The notes under the pieces: generated by a model | Database searches by the model: none | What the model saw: the letters and a program-made list of their open reading frames with translations, nothing else | What the model was told of the DNA's origin: nothing | In this document: one piece after another, positions 32,441-43,716 of the stretch | Numbering within the stretch: position 1 is the stretch's first letter | How the letters are laid out: every line of letters begins with the position of its first letter | Program-made: the position numbers and the translations under genes | NCBI GenBank assembly: GCA_900316235.1 | Contig: ONCC01000017.1 | Coordinates: 1-47,725, forward strand | Direction: 5' to 3' | Origin: an uncultured Bacteroidales bacterium | Lineage (GTDB): Bacteria; Bacteroidota; Bacteroidia; Bacteroidales; P3 | Length of the DNA: 47,725 nt

Positions 32441-32474
32441 ATTCTTAATTTTTAATTCTTAATTCTTAATTTTA
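32441..32474. repeat. ATTCTTAATTTTTAATTC-type tandem repeat
   Basis: Imperfect units of AATTCTTA fill the gap between dnaJ and the DUF2851 gene and run up to its ATG. It is the inverse of the type at 31219-31246, so the two could pair and bracket dnaJ. Confidence 0.7.
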
Positions 32475-33764
32475 ATGACAGAGGCCTTCCTGCAATATAT
32501 TTGGCAACATCGGATGTTTGCTAAAGAACTGGCGACTACCGATGGTCAGCCCGTCTCTGTCCTCCGTGTCGGTGACCTGAACCACGATGCAGGTCCCGAT
32601 TTCTTCAACGCACATATTACCATCGATGGTGTCGAGTGGGTGGGAAACATAGAGGTGCATCTCCATTCCTCCGACTGGAACACGCACCGTCACTCCCTAG
32701 ACAAGGGATACAACAATGTCATCCTCCATGTCGTCTATGAGCATGACTGTGAGATACGGCTTGAGAATGGCACTGTCCCACCGACCCTCGAGCTCAAGAA
32801 TTATATCCATCCCGCCCTGGTGGCCAACTATGACGCGTTGACGCATCCGTTGGTCCCTGAGGGCATTCCTTGCTCTTCCCGTTTGCCGGGAATCCCTTCT
32901 TTTATCATTGAATCATGCCTTGAGCGCATGACGGTTGACCGTATCGAGGCCAAGTCGCAAGTGGTGCGTCGCCTGCTGGAGGAGAGCCGTGGAAGCTGGG
33001 AGCAGACGTGCTACTGGCTTATGGCTCATTATTTCGGGGGCAAGGTCAACGCACTGCCTTTCGAGTTGTTGGCCAAGGCTACCGATCAGCGCCTGCTGGC
33101 CCGATGGAAAGACAATCCCCGCCGTGTCGAGGCTTTGCTTTTGGGTCAGGCGGGTATGCTCGAAGGCTATTTCGAGGACGACTATCCGCGTCAGCTGCAA
33201 GCCGATTATGAGGCCTTGCGTACGGGCGCCTCGCTGCAACCTATCGATGCCTACCTATGGCGTTTCTTCCGAATCCGCCCTTCGGCATTCCCCACCATCC
33301 GCATCAGCCAGTTCGCCAACCTGGTGGCGTCGTCATCCAACCTTTTTTCCTCCCTGCTCGAGATAACTGATGCCTGGGAGATGGAAAAACTTTTCGACTG
33401 CCAGGCTTCTGATTACTGGAACAACCACTACCGATTGGACCAGGCGACAGCCAGAAGCATGCCCAAGCACCTTGGTCGCACACAGGCCGACCTCCTGATT
33501 ATCAACGCATGGGTACCGCTGCTTTTCGTCTATGGCGAAGTGCGTGGACAACAACAGTATAAGGACCAGGCCGTCAGTCTCCTCCAACAGCTGCCGGCCG
33601 AGAATAACACCATTATCCGGCAGTTTCAAACCGCCGGTGTCAACCCGGAGAATGCTGCCCAGTCGCAAGCATTGCTTCAGTTGAAAAGCCTCTACTGCAA
33701 CAATCGGAGATGCCTCCATTGCAGTATTGGGCACAGCATTATCAAACAGATTCCAAAAGATTGA
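32475..33764 (+). CDS. DUF2851 family protein (429 aa)
   Basis: The product begins MTEAFLQYIWQHRMF and contains VLRVGDLNHDAGPDFFNAHITIDGVEWVGNIEVHLHSSDWNTH, VILHVVYEHDC, and a C-terminal helical region ending in a NRRCLHCSIG-type Cys motif. I recognise this as the Bacteroidota-wide DUF2851 family, whose biochemical role is not established. The D-x6-D...H pattern in the N-terminal domain recalls a nuclease-like metal site, but this is inference. The gene lies 9 bases before murF-alr, suggesting one transcript. Confidence 0.8.
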   Translation: MTEAFLQYIWQHRMFAKELATTDGQPVSVLRVGDLNHDAGPDFFNAHITIDGVEWVGNIEVHLHSSDWNTHRHSLDKGYNNVILHVVYEHDCEIRLENGTVPPTLELKNYIHPALVANYDALTHPLVPEGIPCSSRLPGIPSFIIESCLERMTVDRIEAKSQVVRRLLEESRGSWEQTCYWLMAHYFGGKVNALPFELLAKATDQRLLARWKDNPRRVEALLLGQAGMLEGYFEDDYPRQLQADYEALRTGASLQPIDAYLWRFFRIRPSAFPTIRISQFANLVASSSNLFSSLLEITDAWEMEKLFDCQASDYWNNHYRLDQATARSMPKHLGRTQADLLIINAWVPLLFVYGEVRGQQQYKDQAVSLLQQLPAENNTIIRQFQTAGVNPENAAQSQALLQLKSLYCNNRRCLHCSIGHSIIKQIPKD

Positions 33765-33773
33765 TTTCACGAT

Positions 33774-36245
33774 ATGAAAGCCTCTGAAATAGCCTCTGTC
33801 ATCCGTTGTGCCGACGCCCAGTTGCGTCGTCCGGACGACAATATCCTGCATCTGCTCACCGACAGCCGCACCCTTACCGAGGTCGACGGCACCCTTTTCT
33901 TTGCCATTCCCACCAAGCGCAACAGCGGCTGCCGCTATGTCGACGGCCTCTATAAGGATGGTGTCCGCAACTTTGTTGTTCCGGTCGACAGCAATCTTTC
34001 GCTGCCCGAGGCCAATGTGTGGTGTGTCGACAATGTCCTTGATGCCTTGCAGCGTCTCGCTGCCCACCATCGCTCCTTGTTCAATGTTCCTGTCATTGGC
34101 ATCACGGGGAGTAACGGCAAGACTATCGTGAAGGACTGGATACAGCAACTCCTCTCTCCTGACCGCCGCATTGTGGCCAGCCCACGCAGCTATAACTCCC
34201 AGATTGGCGTACCCCTCTCGGTGTGGCAGCTTGCCGCCGAGCACGAGATGGCGGTCTTTGAGGCCGGCATCTCCGAAACTGGTGAGATGGAGAAGTTACA
34301 GAAAATCATCCAGCCCACTATCGGCATCTTCACCAATGTCGGTCAGGCTCACGACGAGAATTTCCTCACCCGTCAGCAGAAAGTGGCCGAGAAGTTGCAG
34401 CTCTTCACCCATTGCGAGGTCCTCATCTACTGCTCTGACCACAAGGACATCCATTCAGTCCTGTCCAATATCGAGAGTTTCCACCATATCCACCGTTTCA
34501 CCTGGGGCACCTCGGCCGACGATGCCGTGCGGCTGCTCTCCACCATGGTCCACAACCGCGCGTCTGAACTTACCGTGGCTTATGGCGACACCACCTTCAC
34601 CGTCACCATCCCCTTTGTCGACCGCGCCTCGCAGGAGAATGTCATGCACTGCATCACCCTGATGCTCTATTTGGGTTACGCTCCTGAGGCCATCATCGAG
34701 CGTTGTGCCAAGCTCACCCCCGTCGAGATGCGTCTCGAGATGAACGAGGGTATCAACAACTGCCTCCTTATCAACGACAGCTACAGCCTCGACCTCAACT
34801 CGTTCTCCATCGCCCTCGACTATCTGCAATACGAGCATCAGCATTTCAACAAGACCCTTATCCTCAGCGATTTCCTCCAAACGGGTGTCCCCGATCGCGA
34901 ACTCTACGGCCAGGTGGCGCAACTCATCGTCCAGCGTGGCATCACACGCCTTGTGGCCGTCGGTCCTGCCCTCTGCCACTGCAAGGAGTGCTTCGCTGGC
35001 ATCGACGCCGTCTTTTTTGAGAGCACCGAGCGCATGCTCCACGACTACGACTTCAACCTCTTCCAGAATGAGGCCATCCTCCTCAAGGGTGCCCGTATGT
35101 TTGGCTTCGAGAAGGTGGCCAAACTGCTCCAGCGCAAGTCGCACGAGACCATCATGGAGGTCAATCTCGATGCCATGATACATAACCTCAACTACTACCG
35201 CTCGCGCATCAAGCCCATCACCAAACTCATGGCTATGGTCAAAGCCTCCTCCTATGGCGCCGGCAAGGCCGAAGTGGCCAGTGCCCTGCAATACAATCAT
35301 GTCGACTACCTCACTGTGGCTTATGCCGACGAGGGCGTGGAACTCCGTCGCAACGGCATTCGCCTCCCCATCATGGTGATGAACCCTGAGGAGGCCTCCT
35401 TCGATGATATCATCAAGTATCACCTCGAGCCCGACATCTATTCCTTCCGCATCCTCGACCTCTTCTCGCAGCGTGTGCGTCTCCATGGCGAGCGCATCGC
35501 CATCCATGTCGAGTTCGACACCGGCATGCACCGTCTGGGCTTCTCCGGCAACGACATCGACGCCCTCGCCGCACGCCTCAACGAACTCACCGACACTCTC
35601 GAGGTGCGCTCCATCTTCTCCCACCTCGCCTGCAGCGAAGACCCCGACATGGACGATTTCACTCGTTCCCAGATAGACAAATTCCGCACCTGGAGTGACC
35701 GTCTCGATAAGGCTATCCATCACAGCCATAAGATATTACATCATATCCTTAATTCCTCGGGCATCACCCGTTTCCCCGAGGCGCAGATGGATATGGTGCG
35801 CTTGGGTATCGGTCTCTATGGCATCGCCCCCCAGCCCGACGTGCAGGCCCAGTTGCAGCAGGTGTCGCGCCTGGTCTCCCGCATCTCGCAGATCAAGGAC
35901 ATCCCCGAGGGCGAGAGTGTGGGGTACAACCGCAAGTGGGTTGCCAAGCGCCCGTCGAAGATTGCCATTATCCCCATCGGATATGCCGACGGTTGGAACC
36001 GTCACCTCGGCCATGAGCAGGGCCATGTGCTCATCGCGGGCACTGAGGTGCCCATTATCGGCAGCATCTGCATGGACATGTGCTTCGTCGACGTCACCGG
36101 CGTGGAGTGCGCCGAGGGAGACTCTGTGGTGCTCTTTGGTGAGGGCGACCTCCTGCAGCGCAATGCCGCCGCCTCCGGCACCATCCCCTACGAGATGCTC
36201 ACCTCCGTCTCCCCCCGCGTCAAGCGCGTCTACTTCCAAGAGTAA
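33774..36245 (+). CDS. Bifunctional MurF-like ligase / alanine racemase fusion
   Basis: The N-terminal half (residues ~1-450) is a Mur ligase: LLTDSRTL, GITGSNGKTIVKDW (P-loop), NVGQAHDENF, LINDSYSLDLNSF. The C-terminal half (~460-823) is alanine racemase: VNLDAMIHNLNYYRS, the PLP lysine in AMVKASSYGAG, EFDTGMHRLGF, the catalytic Tyr in SVGYNRKW, and GSICMDMCFVDVT. It supplies D-Ala and may add D-Ala-D-Ala to UDP-MurNAc-tripeptide. The fusion is typical of Bacteroidota. A separate complete MurF lies at 40875-42299. The P-loop reads GKTI instead of GKTT, so ligase activity of the fusion is less certain than racemase activity. Confidence 0.93.
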   Translation: MKASEIASVIRCADAQLRRPDDNILHLLTDSRTLTEVDGTLFFAIPTKRNSGCRYVDGLYKDGVRNFVVPVDSNLSLPEANVWCVDNVLDALQRLAAHHRSLFNVPVIGITGSNGKTIVKDWIQQLLSPDRRIVASPRSYNSQIGVPLSVWQLAAEHEMAVFEAGISETGEMEKLQKIIQPTIGIFTNVGQAHDENFLTRQQKVAEKLQLFTHCEVLIYCSDHKDIHSVLSNIESFHHIHRFTWGTSADDAVRLLSTMVHNRASELTVAYGDTTFTVTIPFVDRASQENVMHCITLMLYLGYAPEAIIERCAKLTPVEMRLEMNEGINNCLLINDSYSLDLNSFSIALDYLQYEHQHFNKTLILSDFLQTGVPDRELYGQVAQLIVQRGITRLVAVGPALCHCKECFAGIDAVFFESTERMLHDYDFNLFQNEAILLKGARMFGFEKVAKLLQRKSHETIMEVNLDAMIHNLNYYRSRIKPITKLMAMVKASSYGAGKAEVASALQYNHVDYLTVAYADEGVELRRNGIRLPIMVMNPEEASFDDIIKYHLEPDIYSFRILDLFSQRVRLHGERIAIHVEFDTGMHRLGFSGNDIDALAARLNELTDTLEVRSIFSHLACSEDPDMDDFTRSQIDKFRTWSDRLDKAIHHSHKILHHILNSSGITRFPEAQMDMVRLGIGLYGIAPQPDVQAQLQQVSRLVSRISQIKDIPEGESVGYNRKWVAKRPSKIAIIPIGYADGWNRHLGHEQGHVLIAGTEVPIIGSICMDMCFVDVTGVECAEGDSVVLFGEGDLLQRNAAASGTIPYEMLTSVSPRVKRVYFQE

Positions 36246-36253
36246 GATGAGGG

Positions 36254-36280
36254 TGAAACTTTTTTAACTGAAATACGTTA
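36254..36280 (+). promoter_or_regulatory. ECF-sigma-like promoter before lon
   Basis: TGAAAC (36254-36259), a 16-base spacer beginning TTTTTT and ending GAAATA, then CGTTA (36276-36280). It closely matches the element before gldJ and stands 31 bases ahead of the lon ATG. Confidence 0.6.
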
Positions 36281-36311
36281 GTATATTATTTGAAATTGAA
36301 ACCAGAGGATA

Positions 36312-38827
<2,516 letters not shown>

Positions 38828-38831
<4 letters not shown>

Positions 38832-40300
38832 AGAAGATACTATTGCTGGGGATGATGAGTGTGATGGGAATAGTGGGTGTCATGGCACAGGGGTCGGCTT
38901 TCGTGGCCACTCATCAGCATAGGGCAATTCTCCCTGGCGATGTGAAGAACGTCTCGTTTGTCGATGGCGATATGTATTGCTATTCCTCGGGCGTGATGCT
39001 TAAGGTGCAGCGCAGTGGCGAGCAGTTGCTGGGATTCTGGACCGACACCACCTATGCCCGCCTCGAGGAGAATGTCGAATATGTGGTGCGTCACCCTTCG
39101 GGTGATCTCTATTTCACCTCCCGCGACAAGAAAGGTCGCTCTTTCCTCTACCGCTGTTCCGGTTTCGGCACCAAGGAGGAGAAGGTGGAGCAGGTGAAAC
39201 TGGACGGAGGTCTCTTTGATAAGGGTATGATAGTGGAGCATCCCACCTTCTCGAACGATGGTACGATAGTCATCTTCTCGTCCAAGGGCCAGAAGCGGAG
39301 TATGGGTGGATACGATCTGTGGTTCTCCCATTTCGACGGCAAACAGTGGACGAAGCCCCAGAATATGGGCTACCGCGTGAATACGCGTGGCGATGAAACG
39401 GCTCCTTCTGTCTCGCGCGACTGTCTGCTGTTTTCCTCCAACGGACATAGTGCCGACAAGGGCAAGATGAGCCTCTATTCCGCACGTCTCTTTTCCGAAC
39501 AGAGTGTGTTCGACTCCATGGGTATTCTTGCGGTGGATCGTTGCCGTGTGCAACGGCTCCCGGAACCGCTCAACACGGATTATGCCGACGATTTCGACAT
39601 GGCTATCGACACGGCCACGGGCTATGGCTATTGGGTGTCGTATCGCAAAACATCCAATACCAATTCCCAGTTCTTCTCGTTCTCGGGCACGCTCGACGGC
39701 GTGTTGCTATGGGGTACGGTGTCTGACAAATATGGCAATCCTCTCTCGGATGTCACTGTTATCGCGCGACAGGGCAATGACGTGGTCTGCAGCACTACGA
39801 CCGATGCGGATGGACATTATCGCCTCTATCTGATTTGTAATCAGGATTACAGGCTGTCTTACAAGCTTGACAATTATTTCGTCAGTTTCGAGTCGGTGAA
39901 TACCGCCAAGAACAACGAAGAATCCATTATTTCAGAGAGCCGTCGGGATGTGGTGCTCGACCGGCTGCCCCTCGGACAGCGCATCTATTTCGAGGATCTC
40001 TTCGGACCCGATGTCGACGTCGAGCTGAGTGCCCGCGGTAGGGAATTGCTGGCACCGCTGGTGCAGTTCCTCAACGACAACCCGGCCCTGAAAGTGAGTA
40101 TGAAACTTGTCAACGACCTCACCGATAACAGGGATTTCAATGTGATGCTTACCGATGAGCGTATCCAGTCGCTGGAAAATTACCTCTATCTGTTGTTGCC
40201 TTCGACGGCCAAAATTGACATTGAAAACGGTTGCATAGGCCGCGACGGATGCGGCAATGCCTCGGGATTGTCCCGGCTGACAGTACTGATTGATAAATAG
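38828..40300 (+). CDS. PorE-like T9SS protein (beta-propeller, CRD, OmpA-like)
   Basis: The 490-aa protein has a signal peptide (ending VMAQG). A PD40/WD40-like propeller region follows (about 60-270, with HPTFSNDGTIVIFSSKGQKRSMGGYDLWFSHF and ETAPSVSRDCLLFSS). Then come a carboxypeptidase-regulatory-like domain (about 290-345, GTVSDKYGNPLSDVTVIARQ) and a shortened OmpA-like C-terminal domain (about 385-490). PorE, which anchors the T9SS to peptidoglycan, has the same order but with an N-terminal TPR that is missing here. The OmpA-like motif is weak (LVNDLTDNRDFNVMLTDERIQSL), so peptidoglycan binding is uncertain. Translational coupling to lon is odd and may link envelope stress control. Confidence 0.7.
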
Positions 40301-40322
40301 TTGTGAAAAATATAAAAAAAAA

Positions 40323-40354
40323 TTTGGTCAGTATCTAAAAAGTTAGTACTTTTG
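40323..40354 (+). promoter_or_regulatory. tRNA-Pro promoter
   Basis: A TTTG box (40323-40326), a 20-base spacer and TACTTTTG (40347-40354) lie 59 bases before the tRNA. A TGTTGC-TTCG-GCAACA hairpin (about 40389-40404) lies between promoter and tRNA and may be part of the 5' precursor. Confidence 0.7.
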
Positions 40355-40413
40355 CACCCGATTTCGAAAGAAGAAATCACCTAAAAAATGTTGCTTCGGC
40401 AACAATAATTGTT

Positions 40414-40487
40414 CGGGGTGTGGCGCAGTTGGCTAGCGCACTTGCATGGGGTGCAAGGGGTCGAAAGTTCGAGTCTTTTCACCCCGA
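40414..40487 (+). tRNA. tRNA-Pro (anticodon GGG)
   Basis: The 74-nt cloverleaf can be drawn by hand. The acceptor is CGGGGTG with CACCCCG and discriminator A; C1-G72 is the usual tRNA-Pro pair. The D arm is GCGC...GCGC, and the anticodon stem CTTGC/GCAAG has loop ATGGGGT (anticodon GGG, reading CCC/CCU). The T arm is GAAAG-TTCGAGT-CTTTT. CCA is not encoded. A T8 run follows three bases later and probably helps termination. Confidence 0.93.
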
Positions 40488-40874
40488 CAATTTTTTTTAT
40501 ATATACCCATAGTCCTCCCCTCCGTGTACCTATTTAGTTGTCGTCCGGTCGTCCCGACAATTTTTTTTTAAATTCCCCCTCCAGAAACCAGTCTTCCGAC
40601 TCCCATATTCTAGGTAGCCTCTCTACCTCCTCTCTACCTTTTCTCTACCTTTTCTCTACCTTTTGTCTACAGAAAATGTAGAGAAAAGGTATAAAGAATG
40701 TATCGTTGATGCAGAGATAATAGTAACTAAACCCCTCAGGAAACGAGAAACTACGCCTAAACACGGGGGACAGGTGAATCCAACGCCTTTCCTACAAAAC
40801 CCGCCGGACAATCGACTGCTCGGCGGGCGTGTTGTGGATAAAAGTTGGTAAACGATTATTTCGACTGCAAAGTT
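40488..40874. repeat. Repeat-filled gap after tRNA-Pro
   Basis: No gene was seen in this stretch. CCCGACAATTTTTTTT, the tRNA 3' end plus T-run, recurs at 40554-40569. A CTCTACCTTTT tandem block (about 40620-40670) pairs with an inverted GTAGAGAAAAGGTA copy (40677-40690), forming a large hairpin. It resembles the CTACC-rich core of the long repeat family but is not a clear copy. GCCGGACAATCGACTGCTCGG-type sequence near 40801-40826 may form a weak hairpin for the convergent murF transcript. Confidence 0.65.
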
Positions 40875-42299
40875 TTATAGGTCTGCTTCAAGGGTCCAGA
40901 GACGGTTGGTGTTGGAGCCTTTGATGAGGATGGTGGCGCCGCTGACGGGGTTGGCCTGCAGCCAGGCACGGACGGCTTCGGTGTCGGCAAACTGCTGCAT
41001 GGGGTGGGGAAGGGTGATGCCGTTGAACTCGGAGCCTACGAGAAGACAGCAATCGAGGTGGCACTCTGCGAGTTGGTCCACCAGATGTTGATGCTCCTTG
41101 CGTTCCTCGTGTCCCAGCTCGTGCATGCCGCCGATGATGGCCATCTGGCCCTTCATGGATTTAAATGAGGCAATGGCGGCCTCCATGGAGGAGGGGTTGG
41201 CATTGTAGCAGTCGAGGTAGAGTCGGTTACCGCGGGCGGTCTCCTTGAACTCGGAGCGCTGGTTCGAGGGCACATACTCCTCGATGGCCTCCTTGATGTC
41301 CCACGGTTCCACGCCGAAGTGCAGACCTACGGCCACGGCAGCCATGCAGTTGTCGAAATTATAGGCGCCCAGCAGGTGGGTGTGCACGTTGTAGACATTG
41401 TCGCCCACCTCGAAGTAAAAATGGAGATAGGGTGACTGGGTGTCAGTGACCAGCGTGCCGCGCACATCGGCCTCTTGAGATTTCCCATAGGTGAGCATCG
41501 AGAGCGGTGTCTTCTCGATGGTGGAGGGGACGAAGGCGGGGTTGTCGGGTGCGTAGGCGGGGATGAAGGAGCGCAGGCCGGGGATGGTGGCCAGCCGCTC
41601 AGCCTCGTGCATCAGACGCTCGTTGTCGGCATTGACAAATACCAATCCATGTTTGCCCTTTGGGGGATTGGCTCCACTGAGGTCGCCACCCGCCAAATGT
41701 CGGTAGAGTTCCGTTTTGGTGTGTACCACACCCTCGAAGGAGCCGAAGCCTTCGAGGTGCGCGCGACCGACATTGGTGATGAGTCCGCAGTCGGGATCGG
41801 CGATACTGCAGAGGAATTCAATCTCCCCCGGATGGTTGGCGCCCATTTCCACGATGGCCAGTTCCGTTCCTTCGGGGATGGAGAGCAGCGTCAGCGGCAC
41901 GCCGAGGTGGTTGTTGAAGTTGCCCTTGGTAGCCGAGGTCTTGTAACGTTTGTCCAGCACGGCGTGGACGAGCTCCTTAGTAGTCGTCTTGCCGTTGGTG
42001 CCGGTGATGCCGATGACGGGAATCTCAAGATGGCGGCGGTGCTCGCGCGCCAACTCCTGCAAGGTCTTCAGCACGTCGGGGACGACGAGACAGCGGTCGT
42101 CGACAGCGTATTGCGGGTCGCTGATGACACACATCGCGGCACCCTGTTCTAACGCCTGTGGTGCGAAGGCATTGCCGTCGAAATGCTCGCCTTTGAAAGC
42201 AAAGAAAAGGCAGCCCGGCGTGATGGCCCGCGAGTCGGTGGTGACCGTGTGCGAGACCTGATAGGATTGGTAGAGACGTTCGATGATAGACATAGGCAT
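40875..42299 (-). CDS. murF: UDP-N-acetylmuramoyl-tripeptide--D-alanyl-D-alanine ligase
   Basis: From ATG 42299 (MPMSIIERLY) the product is 474 aa; ATG 42293 is equally possible. It is a full Mur ligase: VTTDSRAITPGCLFFAFKGEHFDGN, GITGTNGKTTTKEL (P-loop), KGNFNNHLGVPLTLL, VEMGANHPGEI, NVGRAHLEGFGS, DCYNANPSSMEAAIASF and GGMHELG. MurF adds D-Ala-D-Ala to the UDP-MurNAc-tripeptide in the cytoplasm. A longer open frame reaching 42530 is rejected because it runs through the divergent promoter and into the neighbouring gene. It is a second MurF domain besides the MurF-Alr fusion. Confidence 0.93.
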   Translation of the reverse strand: MPMSIIERLYQSYQVSHTVTTDSRAITPGCLFFAFKGEHFDGNAFAPQALEQGAAMCVISDPQYAVDDRCLVVPDVLKTLQELAREHRRHLEIPVIGITGTNGKTTTKELVHAVLDKRYKTSATKGNFNNHLGVPLTLLSIPEGTELAIVEMGANHPGEIEFLCSIADPDCGLITNVGRAHLEGFGSFEGVVHTKTELYRHLAGGDLSGANPPKGKHGLVFVNADNERLMHEAERLATIPGLRSFIPAYAPDNPAFVPSTIEKTPLSMLTYGKSQEADVRGTLVTDTQSPYLHFYFEVGDNVYNVHTHLLGAYNFDNCMAAVAVGLHFGVEPWDIKEAIEEYVPSNQRSEFKETARGNRLYLDCYNANPSSMEAAIASFKSMKGQMAIIGGMHELGHEERKEHQHLVDQLAECHLDCCLLVGSEFNGITLPHPMQQFADTEAVRAWLQANPVSGATILIKGSNTNRLWTLEADL

Positions 42300-42336
42300 C
42301 TTTTTTTGAGAAAATAACGAGCAAGCCCTTTTTTTA

Positions 42337-42365
42337 TTGTATGTCGTTTTTTCTTCGTATCTTTG
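42337..42365 (+). promoter_or_regulatory. Promoter of the Omp85-like/SpoIIE operon
   Basis: TTG (42337-42339), an 18-base spacer and TATCTTTG (42358-42365) lie 25 bases before the preferred ATG at 42391, in the divergent intergenic space shared with murF. Confidence 0.65.
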
Positions 42366-42390
42366 CACCGCGAAAATGTATGTTTGTAGG

Positions 42391-43701
42391 ATGAATATTT
42401 GGAAACGTCGCTTGCTGTTCCTTGCTGTTTTATTGCCCGTTATGGCGTCGGCACAGACCAATGATACTGTCGAGAAAGAGATTGTTCGAGGCTGGTCGGT
42501 CGGGGCCTTCCCCACCATTTCCATCTCCAATACCCTCGGTTTCCAGTATGGCCTCTTCGGTAGCCTCTTCTATTACGGTGATGGCAGCACCTACCCCGAC
42601 CCGCTGCATAAGTTCACCGCTGAGGCGTCGCACTTCACCGGGGGGCGCTCGCGCTTCTACGTCACCTATGACTCCAAATACCTGATTCCTAACTGGCGCC
42701 TTACGTTGTCGGCACTCTATATGATTGACCCCTTGGCCTTTTTCTACGGTTTTAATGGTGCGGCACAACCTTATGACGACTTTCTTGATGACCATAACTA
42801 CTATTGCCTCGACCGCCGATTTCTTCAAGTCTTCGCCAACTTCCAGCGCGAACTCAACGACCATCTCAAGATTGCCGGAGGACTTACCTTTTCCCGCTAC
42901 AAAATCGCAGACTATGATACTGCCAAATACGGAACACCGGCACCCCTGCCAACAACCACGCTGTCGCTCTATCATAACTACATCAATCTCGGCCTCATCT
43001 CTGCCGACGAAGCTTCGGGAGGGAATGTCTTAGAGGCTCGTGCAGGAATGGTATACGATACGCGTGATATCGAGGCGGCTCCCAATCGTGGTATGCTACT
43101 CGAGGTATTCCTCAACGGGGGCTTGTCACAGGGCAACTACAACTACCTGAAGCTCTGCGCCTACTTCTCCCAGTTCCACCGCATCCCCCTCGGTTTTATC
43201 CCCGCCGGCGACCCCGTCTTCGCCTATCGTCTGGCCTATACCGGCACGATGGTTGGCGACGTGCCGTTCTACATGCAGCAAATCATCTCCATGCTGGTGC
43301 CTCACACCATGCTCACCGAAGGACTGGGCAGTGCTAAAACCATGCGTGGCCTCTTCGAGAACCGCATCGTGGCCGACGGCGTAGCTTGGGCCAATATTGA
43401 GTTGCGAGTCAAATTGGTGAAATTTACGCTGTGGAAGCAGTTTTTTTATTTTGCCGTCAACCCATTCTTCGATTGTGGCCTCGTCACTCAGCCCTATCGG
43501 TTGGACCGTCAAGCCACCGCCTTCGGTGAGGAGGAAAGCGTGCTGAAACGCAAGGCTCAGGACCTCGCTACCGCCGCCGGCTTCGGTTTCAAACTCGCAT
43601 GGAACGAGAATTTTATCATTACTCTCGAGTTTGCCCGCAGCTTCGATCCCTCGCTAGGTAACGACTTCTGGTTCGATGCCGGTGTCAACTATGTTTTCTG
43701 A
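42391..43701 (+). CDS. Omp85-like outer-membrane beta-barrel protein
   Basis: The 436-aa product has a signal peptide (MNIWKRRLLFLAVLLPVMASAQ). The rest is regular beta-strands of an Omp85/surface-antigen-type barrel (GFQYGLFGSLFYYGDG, AGMVYDTRDIEAAPNRGMLLEVFL, FDAGVNYVF at the C-terminus with the aromatic end usual for barrel insertion). No POTRA domains precede the barrel. Substrate unknown. The ATG at 42391 fits the signal peptide; 42376 is within the predicted transcript but adds MYVCR. The next gene starts 15 bases after the stop. Confidence 0.75.
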   Translation: MNIWKRRLLFLAVLLPVMASAQTNDTVEKEIVRGWSVGAFPTISISNTLGFQYGLFGSLFYYGDGSTYPDPLHKFTAEASHFTGGRSRFYVTYDSKYLIPNWRLTLSALYMIDPLAFFYGFNGAAQPYDDFLDDHNYYCLDRRFLQVFANFQRELNDHLKIAGGLTFSRYKIADYDTAKYGTPAPLPTTTLSLYHNYINLGLISADEASGGNVLEARAGMVYDTRDIEAAPNRGMLLEVFLNGGLSQGNYNYLKLCAYFSQFHRIPLGFIPAGDPVFAYRLAYTGTMVGDVPFYMQQIISMLVPHTMLTEGLGSAKTMRGLFENRIVADGVAWANIELRVKLVKFTLWKQFFYFAVNPFFDCGLVTQPYRLDRQATAFGEEESVLKRKAQDLATAAGFGFKLAWNENFIITLEFARSFDPSLGNDFWFDAGVNYVF

Positions 43702-43716
43702 AAATAATAATAGTAA

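Noticed and set aside
40620..40690. CTCTACCTTTT units considered as a CRISPR or small RNA gene
   Set aside because: Short direct units with an inverted partner form a hairpin, but there are no spacers, promoter or conserved RNA fold.
42300..42530. N-terminal extension of murF by 77 codons
   Set aside because: It would start inside the divergent Omp85-like gene and run through both promoters; the normal MurF N-terminus begins at 42299 or 42293.
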